From assembly GCA_037951105.1 (NCBI GenBank), contig JBAMJV010003267.1, forward strand, positions 80,926 through 144,925: a stretch of 64,000 bases of DNA, written 5' to 3'. Below, one piece after another: positions 35,401 through 45,863 of this stretch. The translations under genes and the position numbers were made by a program. How positions within the stretch are numbered: position 1 is the stretch's first letter; every line of letters begins with the position of its first letter. Source of the stretch: Echinarachnius parma (taxonomy: Eukaryota > Echinodermata > Echinoidea > Clypeasteroida > Echinarachniidae). The notes beneath the pieces are model-generated. The model had not been told where the DNA came from, did not search any database, and was given only the letters and a program-made list of their open reading frames with translations.

Positions 35401-36653
35401 TAATTTGACATATGCAAATTAGTAGATCGACAAATCTATCGCTTTCATGGCCTTTTTGACATTATTATTATTTTCACTGTCGGCATTCTAGCGATAGACG
35501 CGACCGATACGCGGTGCCTTAAGAGGCAAGAACACCGTAGCTCTACAGTAAAAGTTACTTACGGAAAATCATTTTTTTTGGCACATAAAACACAACATAT
35601 TTAGTATTTTGAGCGACATTTGTAGCCCTATCAATACATTTAGGGCTGTTATAATACTTTAACTCACCGATCTCGTGTGTCACTATACATGTCATTCTAT
35701 AATTACGGCGAATTGTGAGATTTTCCACAATTTTCCATCACTCTTCGTCGGTCTTTCGCCGTTCAAACTGCCGTTATCGTACACAGATGCAATAATTACG
35801 GTATCGCTAGCGTGCACACAAAAAAAAAAAAAAAAAAAAAACGACCCAAAATTTAAATGAGTTATTTGACTTGACAAACTGTTACCGCTACCGAATAATT
35901 ATTGGAATCACTGGCCCACAATTATTTGCTAAAAATGTAGCGGTAACAGTTTGTCAAGTCAAATAACTCATTTAAATTTTGGGTTGTTTTTTTTTTTTTT
36001 TTTGTGTGCACGCTAGCGATACCGTAATTATTGCATCTGTGTACGATAACGGCAGTTTGAACGGCGAAAGACCGACGAAGAGTGATGGAAAATTGTGGAA
36101 AATCTCACAATTCGCCGTAATTATAGAATGACATGTATAGTGACACACGAGATCGGTGAGTTAAAGTATTATAACAGCCCTAAATGTATTGATAGGGCTA
36201 CAAATGTCGCTCAAAATACTAAATATGTTGTGTTTTATGTGCCAAAAAAAATGATTTTCCGTAAGTAACTTTTACTGTAGAGCTACGGTGTTCTTGCCTC
36301 TTAAGGCACCGCGTATCGGTCGCGTCTATCGCTAGAATGCCGACAGTGAAAATAACAATAATAATGTCAAAAAGGCCATGAAAGCGATAGATTTGTCGAT
36401 CTAGCAAATTAGTAGCTAGTCTACTCCAAAAATTACACAAATCAATAACTCCATCTTTAAACAAAAAAGTCATGACATAATTGGATCCATTTAATTATAT
36501 GTACTTTAACTTTGGTTAGACTTTAGTGAAGTTACCTCTTGCTTTCTTAACACTTGTGCGGGACCCCGATCTCGGCTCGTCTGTACAGTGTCTTCGTAAA
36601 CTAGGAGGCATTGGTGATGCCTGCTGACCGATGACTGCATCAAAATCTTCCAT
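25688..36653 (-). CDS. MACROD1: MACROD-type macrodomain ADP-ribosyl-hydrolase, complete
   Basis: Coding exons in transcript order: 36653-36536, 34065-33928, 33000-32875, 31331-31236, 30705-30685 (a 21-nt microexon), 29529-29143, 28116-28043, 27207-27123, 25731-25688 (TAG). All are GT-AG with agreeing phases, giving 362 codons. The macrodomain begins near residue 98. It shows GDIT (D105), [12 protein letters not shown] (N116-G127) and [10 protein letters not shown] (D129), then YVLHTVGP and [10 protein letters not shown] near 283-296. These are the ADP-ribose-binding motifs of MacroD-class enzymes, which remove mono-ADP-ribose from acidic residues and hydrolyse O-acetyl-ADP-ribose. The linker [19 protein letters not shown] matches the N-terminal region of MACROD1. 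An insert of about 75 residues, charged and Gly/Pro/Glu-rich, interrupts the domain at residues 203-280. The start is the first in-frame ATG of exon 1 (AAGAACATGG). A further 5' exon giving a mitochondrial presequence is possible. Paralogue choice rests mainly on linkage. Confidence 0.88.
26352..26645 (+). mobile_element. AAGCCTCCACACTAACT repeat, long copy
   Basis: Runs from 'caagcctccacactaac' to 'gctagtgtcgagccctg' and contains many GGGCAAG/CTTGCCC words that can pair with each other. The copy at 18273-18515 is its closest relative. Confidence 0.6.
27670..27925 (-). mobile_element. SINE-like element with (AAT)n tail, reverse
   Basis: (AAT)n at 27670-27688, then 'ttgatttatatagcgcct', 'cagcacacattgtgtgcacc' and 'aaaggctttcacctcctacc', the inverse of the copy at 4180-4446. 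Confidence 0.6.
28146..28519 (-). mobile_element. TTAA MITE family 1 (reverse)
   Basis: Both TTAA boundaries are visible (28146-28149, 28516-28519) with the inverted ends AGGGATGTAGTAAC and TTACTAGATCCCT. Located in the MACROD intron just upstream (transcriptionally) of exon 7, 29 bp from its acceptor. Confidence 0.75.
29551..30347 (+). mobile_element. TTAA MITE family 1, interrupted
   Basis: The left part (29551 to about 29812) and right part (about 30231-30347) make one family copy, split by the TGACCTTTGACCT repeat. The left TTAA lies about 20 bp upstream of the MACROD exon 6 acceptor. Confidence 0.65.
29813..30230. repeat. TGACCTTTGACCT repeat inserted inside a TTAA MITE
   Basis: Two direct units ('tttgacctacttatgtggcc' at 29872 and 'tttgacctacatatgtgacc' at 30030), each followed by 'accaatcaagtttggttac', interrupt the MITE that begins at 29551 and resumes at about 30231. 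The right end is 'gggaggacagacggacgcaa'. The insertion is therefore younger than the MITE. A target duplication is not clear. Confidence 0.65.
31528..31602 (-). pseudogene. Decayed copy of MACROD exon 4 acceptor edge (copy 1)
   Basis: On + it reads 'gctgcacagtcaatggcttcatcaactaaggtggg', then an A-rich intron end like the real exon 4 edge at 31300-31365. It keeps the CCTTAG acceptor and the first exon codons (VDEAID-like) but not the rest of the exon. It lies upstream of the real exon in transcription order. Confidence 0.6.
31818..31915 (-). pseudogene. Decayed copy of MACROD exon 4 acceptor edge (copy 2)
   Basis: A second, better copy encodes [16 protein letters not shown] on -. It is identical to the real exon start except that the Arg after His is Cys, and it then runs out of homology. 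The acceptor and about 40 bases of upstream intron are preserved. As a pseudo-exon it has no matching donor. Confidence 0.65.
32459..32489. repeat. (AAT)n microsatellite
   Basis: About ten AAT repeats; possibly the tail of a lost SINE. Confidence 0.8.
32596..32866 (-). pseudogene. Two decayed tandem copies of MACROD exon 3 donor edge
   Basis: About 32725-32866 reads on - [28 protein letters not shown], a near copy of the real exon 3 motif with NAANNS changed to NAADSS and one extra Gly, plus a GTAAATG donor and the following intron 'tttcattgcactctgtt'. About 32596-32725 is a more decayed unit preserving 'caagcttggtgatatcaacctg' and the trailing intron. Loss of the Asn of NAAN would impair an ADP-ribose site if it were ever spliced in. 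Confidence 0.75.
33550..33914 (-). mobile_element. TTAA MITE family 2 fragment
   Basis: The right end 'accaaaactgaactatccc' + TTAA at 33911-33914 is preceded by 'aagcgccctctat', 'gatatctcagctgtttctga' and 'gatcggatatatata', matching the long form at 46588. The left end is not found. Confidence 0.55.
35414..36412. mobile_element. Foldback DNA element with 9-bp target duplication
   Basis: The element (35423-36403, 981 bp) has a left arm at 35423-35890 that is nearly the exact reverse complement of the right arm at 35938-36403, around a 47-bp centre. It starts TAGATCGAC and ends GTCGATCTA. It is flanked by the perfect direct repeat GCAAATTAG (35414-35422 and 36404-36412). Each arm has an internal poly-A/poly-T tract of about 20. 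Short ORFs in the arms mirror each other and are not genes. A 9-bp duplication with long inverted arms fits Mutator-like foldback elements, but no transposase is present to prove it. Confidence 0.88.
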
Positions 36654-37669
36654 GTTCTTTTGTATACTGGCTGAGAACAGATGCCAACTCCTCGAAATTG
36701 TTTGAAATTGAATGCCTTCCTGGCGCTGCCACTGCACTCCGGCCTACTTGTCCCCTTCCACACCTCTCACGAGATGGGTGACTGTGAGATACCAGACAAG
36801 AATGCTTGGATGCGGTTGTCTTGCATAATGCAAACGTTGATGGTGTAACGAAGCTGTGATGATGACGTTTCGATTTCACAATCTCCAAATTCAGAATTGT
36901 TTGTCTTGATGATGTTCCATTCAAAACGTAATTATTAGAGCGTAACGCTATCTTACTGAACTTCCAAGACCAAGTAATATACAAAAACATTAATATGAAA
37001 TAGCACTTCCGGATGCATACGCATTAACTATCACTATCATTCACCAGATCAGATGCAGCGGCAACATGCATGGATGTTCAGGGCATAATAACACTCGCTC
37101 CCGATCTCGTCCTGCGATCCGATATATCAAAAAACAAAATATGAACCATATAGGTCTAGTCACTGCGTGTACGCATCCAAAATATCTTGATGGTATTCTC
37201 GCCTCTTGTCTCTGTCTTCTTAAGTAGTTTAGTTAAATAGATCAAAACACTCACTTTGATAAAGATTTGTGATATACTTTTATGTGAAATCATACGTTCT
37301 TGATATTTTATGTTTGTATTATGATTTATTTTAAATATGAACCATTTAGAAAAAAGATAATATTGAGTAGCGAATGTATAGTATGCCGATACTAGAGGAC
37401 GCGAGTCGTCTATAGTCCCTCGACATTTCCCTCGCCCAGCGCAGCGCCAGTCCCAATGCCCGTTGTTGCAGGTCACTGATTGGCGAATTTAACCAATTTG
37501 GCGCGCTTGGCATGTACGTATAATATAGCGTATATGATCTAGATAGGACTGATGCCCCTAGCTCTGAGCTAGCTGATGTAAACATCACATGTTAATGTTG
37601 TCTTGTCAAAGCCAAGTTAGAGCGCGGCAGAAATAACTAATTTACTAGTAGACTAGACAAGCGAGAAAA
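36654..37669. promoter_or_regulatory. Divergent promoter region of MACROD and RNASEH2C
   Basis: The start codons of the two oppositely oriented genes are 1,016 bp apart. The part nearer RNASEH2C is GC-richer than its surroundings. It has an inverted CCAAT box (ATTGG 37479-37483), a direct CCAAT (37493-37497) overlapping the E2F-like TTTGGCGCG (37497-37505), and a TATA-like 'tataatatagcg' near 37520. No other exon is convincing. A 116-codon frame on - (36990-36640) starts MFLYITWSWKFSKIALR and looks presequence-like, but it is out of frame with MACROD exon 1. Confidence 0.55.
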
Positions 37670-40600
37670 ATGGCACTATTCGTTGATGGGAAATCACTGC
37701 AGAATGAGAATCTAGGGGCAGCTCAACTGCATTTAATGCCCTGCACCATTGAGGCCGAGAGTGGTGATAGCGATAGGGAGGCAAAAGTCAGCGAGTATTT
37801 CACCCCAGCCATCAGAAAGGATGAACAGGGAGCTGGAGCTGGAGGAGGTATTATTTTAGTCTTGACTTGATGACAATTTAATTCTTGGTCGGTTAGAGTG
37901 TATTTCCACTTTCTGGGAAGAGTCAAGGTTGACTTTAATTAAAGGGATCTACATCTAGTAACTCATTATTTGATGTTCCACAATTGACAATCCATGATCA
38001 TGTGTATAATAATTCATTGACATTGTTTTTGTATGATCTATGTCTATGAAGTATGTTTAGTGATACTGATAGAAAATGTTTAACGTTTTACGCATTTCAT
38101 TGTGCATAGACTATTTACTTGTCTTTATATATTTATGAATATTTATTGCATACTTATTTCCTCTCTAGTATTGGCTATGCATACTTATTTCCTCTCTAAA
38201 CATTCCACAAACCTTCCTTTCATTTTCACTCCCCCCCTCTCTAAAATTTCCCCCCTCTCTCTCTCCCACTGTCTATTTGAACACATACTATTCTTGTTTC
38301 ATGTTAAATGCATGTTTATTTGAGGTTATTAATTAGCAGTGTTAGATTAGTCTTCATGCTGTTTTAAACGTTGTTGCATTATCAACTGTCTAAGTGTGTA
38401 GATTTGTTACCATCTGTTAGCAACCACTGGAATTGGGACAGAAGGCTTTTTAACACCCCTGCATGTCATGGGGCTTACTGTATGGCTTTTAGCCAGTTTA
38501 ATAGTTACAACTTTTTCCAAGCCCTGGCATTCCAGTGGTTGCAATTTCTTCACTTTGTTACACTTCTCTTGTATACTTGATTTGCTGAATAAAATGATAA
38601 TAATAATGTGCAAAAAGTGATGAATGTACAATGTATATTGTTGTTATACGGCAGTAATAAGCAAAAATGCAAAGTGATATTCACTAACTCATTGCACCGA
38701 CTTTGAACACGGTTATGAGTTATGACTATCCAGTGGATAGTTTTATATCTGAACATTTAAATCGTAAATATCTTTTTAACAAATATCTTTGATAACAAGA
38801 AATTGTCTTGTAGTTTACTTTGATTATTGAATAATTTCCATTCCAAGTGAAATGATAATAATAACGGTTATGAGGATTATAGCGCTTTACACTAGCTATT
38901 ACCCAGGTCAACAGATAGACACTGTTATCATTCCTTCACACAATGTGCACATTTTCCGTGATCATTTTTAATTTATTTATTTATTTTATTTTATTTTTTT
39001 TTTGTTGGGGGGGGGTGGGGGGGGGAATTCAATTGGCGAGATTGCCTACATAGTAATTATCTGGGTGGTAGCTATTGTTGGAATGGGGTGGTGGTCATGA
39101 TAGTAATAGGTTATACAGACTTTACAATTTGATGGAAATTGTCAAGATTATTTGGGTGTGTATTTTCTCCACAGGTGTTTATACATCATTCAGAGGCAGG
39201 CTTCTCAAAGGGGAAGATATCAAAGTTCCTGAAGGATACAAAGGTTAGATTTTAAAACATGCAACACTCAGCCTTTTTTCATCAGAACATCTCCGTAGAT
39301 CTGTTTGTTTTCATTAAAAAATAGATTTAAAGACCTTAGTACAGTTTTGGTCAAACTGAATTTTAGTAAATAAAACTTGTATGTTATCATTAAAAAGTAA
39401 GTTGTAATACAATGATGCGTCAATCGGTCAATGGTAGAAAAACATAGTACATGTACAGTATACACCACTAAGTTACAGGGCTCTTTTCCTTCAAAAAGCA
39501 GCTGTTAACACACCAGAAAGTTTTAATCATTTTTTAACCTGAATATTAATGTGATGTTTGGTAAATATAATTATTTTATAGAGAGATCATCAAACACAAT
39601 TTTACAGCCAATTTGGTAGATTTTTTTAAATGTAGGATTAAAAATATTGAATAGATGTTGGTGCCCCAACATTCATCAGCTCTGTTTCTAGAATGATTTA
39701 TTTTGTCTTTAAAATTATGTGCTTTATTAAATGTTACCTCACAAAAAAAAAATATCTTGAAGCACCCTCTAAACCAAAAATGAACTATCCCTATACGTTT
39801 GTCATACAGTCAAACCTGGCTGCTAAGTGCTAAGACAGGTTTGACTGACCCGATCTTAGTCTCTCAGAATATATTTCTAACTAAAATATAATTTGTTGAC
39901 ATTCTAGCATTTTGTGATGTATGCTTCAGTGTAGACTCTTATCAAATAAAAAATTTGTTTACTGACAATTGTCTTCTATTTTAGCAGGCATTTCTACTAC
40001 CTATATATTTTTACACTTGTTAACAATTGAAATGCAATACCGTCCTGAAATCTATATTTATCAATGTCTTGTTTTAATTTTTTTTCAGGATTAGTTCTTC
40101 GAGAACCGAGTAAACCTTTCACAGAGGAGGAGGTAAATATTCGTTTCTCATATTGGGGTTTTTTTCTTCAAAGCTATGAATATCTGATCATAATGTGTAT
40201 TCTTTAATTTATATCATTCATGGCGCGTCACAAGTGGCGTCACAGGAAGCGCGTCTTCATAAAATTCACACCTGTCAGCCATGACGGAACTAATGCTGTT
40301 AGGTAAAGAAAAAATCCCAGATCGTTCTCGGATCGGTAGAATTCAAAATCGCTAACGAGATTCTCGGATCGGATCGGATCTCGGAAAAAAATAATATTGC
40401 AATTTGCTCTGAAAAAAATGCAGCGTTGTAGACTTATCTTTCTTGTTTTATATGCCAATAATATTAACAATGTTGACGCTTTGAGGCATGCACATATCAA
40501 TCTTTACAGAAAAACAGTTACAGACTATTCAGAATTAACTAAGTTTCGCAAGAAAAGTATTTTTTCCGAAGTGAATTGGGCCTAGAAATCGATCGTTTGT

Positions 40601-43600
40601 TCAGCATTGCGCCACACATTCACAGAACTCAGCCGGCCAGTCACGGGGAAACATCACATGTAAATTTGTACGATCTTCTTGGTGAGAGCCTTCAAAAAGT
40701 GGCTATAAATTAGCCTTTTTGTGATCAACACAATTTTGGTAGTCTACTTACATGATAACATGGCATTTGAAAGCTGAACAGATTAAAAAAATTACCCCCA
40801 AAACAATGAAAAACTGCGCTGAATATATCGATAAATTTCCAAAGCACGTTCGTGAGGGAAGGTTGAAGGGCAATTCCAAGGTAACAGCGTGACGGTAGGA
40901 GGGTGTTTCTCACGATGAAAGTCTAAATAACTCACAAAATAAAAATGTCCAGAACCAAATTTTGATATGCATCTGTTACCACTATCCTACTAATTATTTA
41001 CAATAGGAAAGAAAATCAAAATTCCCACTAAATTATGAATTATGAATATCAATATCTGCGGTAACAGCGTGACGGCAAAAAGACATGGGTTTCTTACATG
41101 GTAAGAAACTAAGCAAACTCTGTGAACTACAGGAACATTTTGCAATGTTGTCACATTGATTCTTTGTACTAGACATCAAGCTAGAACATCCAAATAAAAA
41201 TGTAGAAAAAATCCAATGTTCATAGTAAATATGATATCATAAACGTATCTGTGCACGGTAACAGCGTGACGGTAACAGCGTGACCTCTGAATTGTACATG
41301 TTATATATATGGGAGATATTGATGAGATGAATAAGATTATATAATTTTGATGTAGTCATCCAGAATCTATACACAACTAGATGAATGGGTAATATAACCC
41401 AGATGCTCTGAAATGATGGTTCGCATGACACAAATTTGCAGCCTAGCGCCCTCTATTGATCAAAAATGTTTTTGGACAAAACTGAAATTCTTATCTTTTT
41501 CAGAATTTAGTTTGAGGAACCATCAAATATCAAACCCAAAATACAAACTTAATTGCAACAATGAAATACTAGACCTTTGACATCTGACCTTTGACCTTAT
41601 TTCTCAAATTAGCATACAAATGTTTAATTTTATATGGCACAGTGCATATCTACAAGTGATTTGTTTCATGTAACATGATTTCAATGTCAGTAAGTTTTTG
41701 TGTTTGAATTGGTAATTATCCGAGTGACCTTTGACCTGTGCTCCAAACATTTTCATAGAATTTTCTTTTATCTACAGTACTCTTTCTAACATTAATTCTG
41801 GCATTTTTTTGTGAGATAAAAAATAAACTACAATAATTTGACCTGTTGACCCTTGACCCCATGACCAAATTCTATAATCATGTCATCTACTTCACTGAAC
41901 GCATACCAGTATTAATTATCATGTCATCCTTCAAGGATTCTTGAAATATCTTGAGAATAATATATTTTTTGCATATTAATTAGCTGTGACCTTTGACCTT
42001 TGACCTCATGGCCCCAAAATGTATCAGATAATCTATACCTCTGAATACATGTTTTGTACAAAGTTTGAACAGAATCCATCCAACGATTCTTGAGATATTG
42101 CAAAAAAAAAGTAGGTTGCGTCACGCTGTTACCCAAAAAGTAACAGCGTGACCAAATTGATATTGCTTAGATTAATTAGTGGTAAAAGATAATGCTGCTA
42201 TTTAGCATCCATAATATAGCCCTATGGGTGAATGAAGAAGAAACAAAAAATAATTTCATTCCCATTCATATTTTTCCAGAAATATTAAAAATACCTGTTT
42301 TTAGGGTAACAGCGTGACATATAGATGACTATAAATGAAACAGTCACTGAAGCAGAACAAAGAGCGAAAATGCCAAAATAGATATTTATCTGATAAATTG
42401 AAGTAATGTTCTTACCAACACTGAAAGAAAATTTTATGAAAACCTATTTTTGCAGCTCTTTTAAGCTTAATATTTACAAGTATATTTTGTGAAAATAATT
42501 GAAAATTAATTTATGCTAATTAATTCCTATGAAATAATAGTTTACGCCAAAAATTCTTTTGAACAAAATGCATTTCTGAATAGTTTAATCTTTAAGCTTT
42601 AATTTGATACCAAATATGTTATGATTCGACGAATTTGAAAAATGGGTGCTTATGTCAATGTTTGCTTGGAATTGCCCTGAAGTAGTTACGGTACCGGTAG
42701 CAGCAAGTTTTCGGGCCGCTGCACTGCTGGCATGTTTCACGCATATTCGCTCGTGTACGGGTCTTTGTTCTTACGCCGGATATGGATTCATCCGCGATCT
42801 GTTATGTATAGTTGTTATTTACCGATTTTTTTAGTAGTTGTTTGCATTGCTTTGGGGCTCAGTTTTTTTCTGTTCAGCTTTTAAACGCCATGCAATCATG
42901 TAAGTAGAATATCAAAACATTTAAACATGGTGCAAATAACCAAAATACATATTTTGAGCCACTTTTAGAATGCACTGGCTGATCAGCTCGATCATACAGA
43001 TATACATCTGAAGTCTCCCCGAGAGTGTCGGCCTAACTTTGTGTGCATTTCCGTCGGCAATATCGTTCAAATGACTAGCAATTTTGCGCATCCTGTTCAA
43101 TTTTCAACTGCGAAACGAATTAACGAACCAATAATTTCTCCAAAATAACCACTCATAAAGTAAACAATATTGATTCCCCCATTCTGTATTTAAATTACAC
43201 TACTTAATGGACTGTCAAACATACACATTTTCAATTATTACTGGAGAAAATGGGTCGGCAAAATCTTCCGATATTTTCTACCGAGAAAATTTATTTCTCG
43301 GATCCGGCTCGGAAGCGATTATCGCCGGGAAATCGGATCGTTCCCGGATCGGATAACAGCATTAGCAAACCATAATAATAGAGAGAGAGAGAGAGAGTGT
43401 CAATTTGTATAGTTGGGTTTTTTCAATGAAGTAAACAGTGGGGAACAGTAATAAACAGTAATACAGGCGGGAATTTAAAAAAAATAAAAATTCGGGGGCT
43501 CCTTTTAAAATTTGCCAGCATAAAAATAACTGTAAAATTTGTGTTGCATTGAACTCTATGCAAAGTTATGGGGACCTCTTCACTGCCGAATTTGCCCTGA

Positions 43601-44425
43601 GCCCACATTATTTTCCACTGGTTGGATAATTGTTTTTTTTTTTTTTTTTGCAGGATCGCTCTCTGAAAGCTACACACAGCTTTGATAAACTCACCTACTG
43701 GAATTTGGAGACGACACCATCAAGCAACGATACAATCCAGCGAGCTATGGCATGGAGTCAGATAGCATCTGCTGTAAGTCGCTGTTTGAATTTATTGAAT
43801 AAGTTTTAAAATAAACAAAGAAAAATAGGCTTCGCCGAGAATCGAACCTGAGATCTCTGGCTTGCTAGACCGGTTTTCAACCATTGAGCCACAATAAGTA
43901 AAAACATGCCTACAAACATGATTTTCTTTACAGTAACAAGGGGGAAGAATGACTACTGAATATTAACTTAAAAGTATTATTTTTTTTTATAATTGACTCT
44001 TATTTATTTATAAGTAATAATAATAATAATCAATTTTGAATTACACTGACGGATTATTGTATTCTGTATACTGTAATGGGGAGCTTGGGAATATAAACAT
44101 ATCTCAAACTTTATCAGGTATCTTGTTTTATTAGGGTTTAAAAAAAGAAATATAAAGAGCGTAGACCAGCTAAATTAGCTTGCTGTAAAAGGGTTTAGAA
44201 CTTTAGTTTATATCAGAGCTCTGTATTATGAGGTTTTACTGTAAAAGAATTCATTTCAGTAATTAACTAATTTGCCAGAAATTTGAACAGACTCTGAAAA
44301 TGTGAGTTTTTGTAGTTCAAATACTTTCACAATGTATTCTATCTCTGACACACTCACAGCTCCATAGCCCCGTTGCACCATTATCACCAGTCGAGTCGCA
44401 GGGCAGTGTCGCTGGTTGCCGATGA
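37670..44425 (+). CDS. RNASEH2C: Ribonuclease H2 subunit C, complete
   Basis: Five coding exons: 37670-37847, 39175-39243, 40089-40132, 43654-43773, 44360-44425 (TGA). All are GT-AG with phases in agreement, giving 158 residues (the human protein has 164). Recognisable blocks are LHLMPCTIEAE, EYFTPAIRK, TSFRGRLLKGEDIKVPEGYKG and FDKLTYWNLETTPSSND, matching the human order LHLLPC, FFTPAIR, SFRGRCLRGEE and FTLWGLETIPG. In the family this is a non-catalytic subunit of the trimeric nuclear RNase H2, which removes ribonucleotides misincorporated into DNA and RNA:DNA hybrids. The first ATG (AGAAAAATGG) follows an in-frame stop. Intron 3 (40133-43653) is swollen by nested transposons. A polyadenylation hexamer AATAAA at 45796-45801 is the best candidate 3' end, but that is unproven. 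Confidence 0.95.
37940..38785 (+). mobile_element. Fragments of TTAA MITE family 1
   Basis: 'ttaaagggatctacatctag' at 37940 resembles the family start, and 38607-38785 resembles its middle ('gcaaagtgatattcactaac', 'gactatccagtggatagtt'). The intervening sequence is unrelated and includes a T/C-rich tract (38210-38275). This may be one interrupted copy or two fragments. Confidence 0.4.
39325..39798. mobile_element. TTAA MITE family 2, decayed
   Basis: 'cttagtacagttttggtcaa' at 39334 and 'aaaatgaactatccct' at 39778 are the two ends. The TTAA is lost at the right. Lies in RNASEH2C intron 2. Confidence 0.5.
40864..42681. mobile_element. GGGCAATTCC element A (1.81 kb, 4-bp TSD TGAA)
   Basis: The terminal repeats GGGCAATTCCAAG (40868-40880) and CTTGGAATTGCCC (42665-42677) are perfect and flanked by TGAA on both sides (40864-40867, 42678-42681). 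Seven copies of GTAACAGCGTGAC lie inside: forward at 40881, 41061, 41258, 41272, 42140 and 42306, and reverse at 42120-42132. The first copy abuts the left terminal repeat, and those at 42120 and 42140 face each other. The interior includes 'TGACCTTTGACC' repeats. It has no transposase-like ORF and is presumably non-autonomous. Confidence 0.8.
41570..42115. repeat. TGACCTTTGACCT repeat units inside element A
   Basis: Four loosely spaced blocks (near 41588, 41725, 41838 and 41985) share TGACCTTTGACC and, in the last, 'ccaacgattcttgagatat'. They are the same family as at 51170 and 29813. The copy near 41985 has three half-sites in a row. Confidence 0.6.
43815..43905 (-). mobile_element. tRNA-derived repeat (reverse copy)
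   Basis: On - it reads TTGTGGCTCAATGGTTG ... GTCTAGCAAGCCAGAG ... GGTTCGATTCTCGGCGAAGCC, the same family as 61571-61646, with an extra insertion in the D arm. Located in RNASEH2C intron 4, 42 bp after the donor. Confidence 0.6.
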
Positions 44426-45863
44426 AGATGGAATCAACATTTTATGGGAAATGGATTCATGAATAGACACATCATACAGTGAGACGCCGGTTTGTGTGGA
44501 TCCAATCAAGAACAACAGCAACCAAGAATATAGCTGATATACTTGGGCAAGGACTGGGTTTGGGTGAAGCGAGTGGAGGAATACAGCCACCCAGAAAAAA
44601 AGGAGAAATATTTAAAACTCCTTGAGTGCCGAGTTCAACAATCATCACGCAGTAACATTCCTCCTTCGCAAATATGTGATCGTACACCACAAAACGACCA
44701 TTACGTCGCGGTGGTTGTTTCTCTGTCATTAGCTGAAATTGTTTAAGATATGAGATTCCCATCCCAGTTAGAAACCACTGCACCACATGTACTGTACAAT
44801 CCTGGACTGTCAGGGACAGATGCAGAAAAAAGGCATTGGATACTTGGTTTGTATGGAGGCTAACGACTAGGAAAATCTTGCTGTGCGTTTTTTGCTTTTG
44901 GACACAACTACAACAGCACACCTTTTATTTATGAGATCAGCACACAGACATCCACTTTACAAGATGAACAGATACTGCATGTATGCAATGATCTACAATA
45001 GCACTTGCCCAGGGCAAGTAAAAAATTATTTCGGGCAAGAAAATTTCATAAATGGCCAGGTTGATTGCCCAACTGGGCAACTAAACTATTGGCAAAGTAC
45101 AAGAGAATAATGAAATTCATCTAGAAGTTATGTAAGCAGGCAAGAATATTTTTGGTTCGGGCAAGTACAATTTTAAAAGTTATGATTTTCCTTGCCCGAG
45201 GGGCCAGTAGAGAAAAAGGTTAGTGTGGAGGCTTGATGTACGCAAACCATACTGGTTTGTGTGAACAACAATGGCCCATAAAACGAATATGAATTTTCAA
45301 AACAGTACTTACATGTATTTGATCATGGCAAATCCATGTGTAATTTTAGCCCTATTTATCCATCACTTAAAAATGAGGTTTCTGCCCTAGTCAAATTGAC
45401 TAGTAAACAGCCGTTGTCTTTATAATTACAGTGAAACCTCAGTATTAACAAGCACCTAGGCTCCATTGAATTTACCTCATATCAGATATATCCGATCGGG
45501 TATTCAAAACAATAAAATACATTGAACATGGACCTGTGAAATTACCTTGCTATATCAAGTACCTCTGTTCACTGTAACCAACTAAGCAACCAGATTTTCC
45601 ATGTTTGAAAAGATTACCATCGATTTTCATATGCCGTTGTGAACATGTATTTTCAGAAGGGTACCGGCAGCATAGTGACCTTCAAATTTTGTGTATTTTG
45701 TATGGTTTGCATATTTAGGAATACCAATATTTGAAACTATGTAGTTGTAAAAAAAAAAAGGAAAATATTTTGTAAATGCTTTTGTCAGTATTTTCAATAA
45801 AATTGGATCGAGTCAAATATGTCTTGAAGTCTTGAAGTATATTTCCTAAAGTAATAGTTTAAA

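Larger units (their letters stand above)
40291..43364. mobile_element. Outer element with TAATGCTGTTA ends, in RNASEH2C intron 3
   Basis: TAATGCTGTTA at 40291-40301 is matched by TAACAGCATTA at 43354-43364. Just inside both ends lie degenerate GGATCGG/CTCGGATC words (40325-40385 and 43300-43352). The termini fit the loose hAT rule YARNG, but I find no 8-bp target duplication, so the class is uncertain. No transposase-like ORF is seen. A second element (40868-42677) sits inside it. Confidence 0.5.

Noticed and set aside
35675-35877. Mirror frames of about 61 codons on both strands
   Set aside because: They lie in the foldback arms and simply reflect the inverted repeat.
40291-43364. Firm hAT classification
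   Set aside because: End motif fits, but the flanking 8 bp (GACGGAAC and GCAAACCA) do not match.
44472-44921. 149-codon minus-strand frame (MCCCSCVQKQKTHSK...)
   Set aside because: The longest frame in the spacer, but overlaps the RNASEH2C 3' UTR, has low-complexity Cys/Leu content and no family resemblance.
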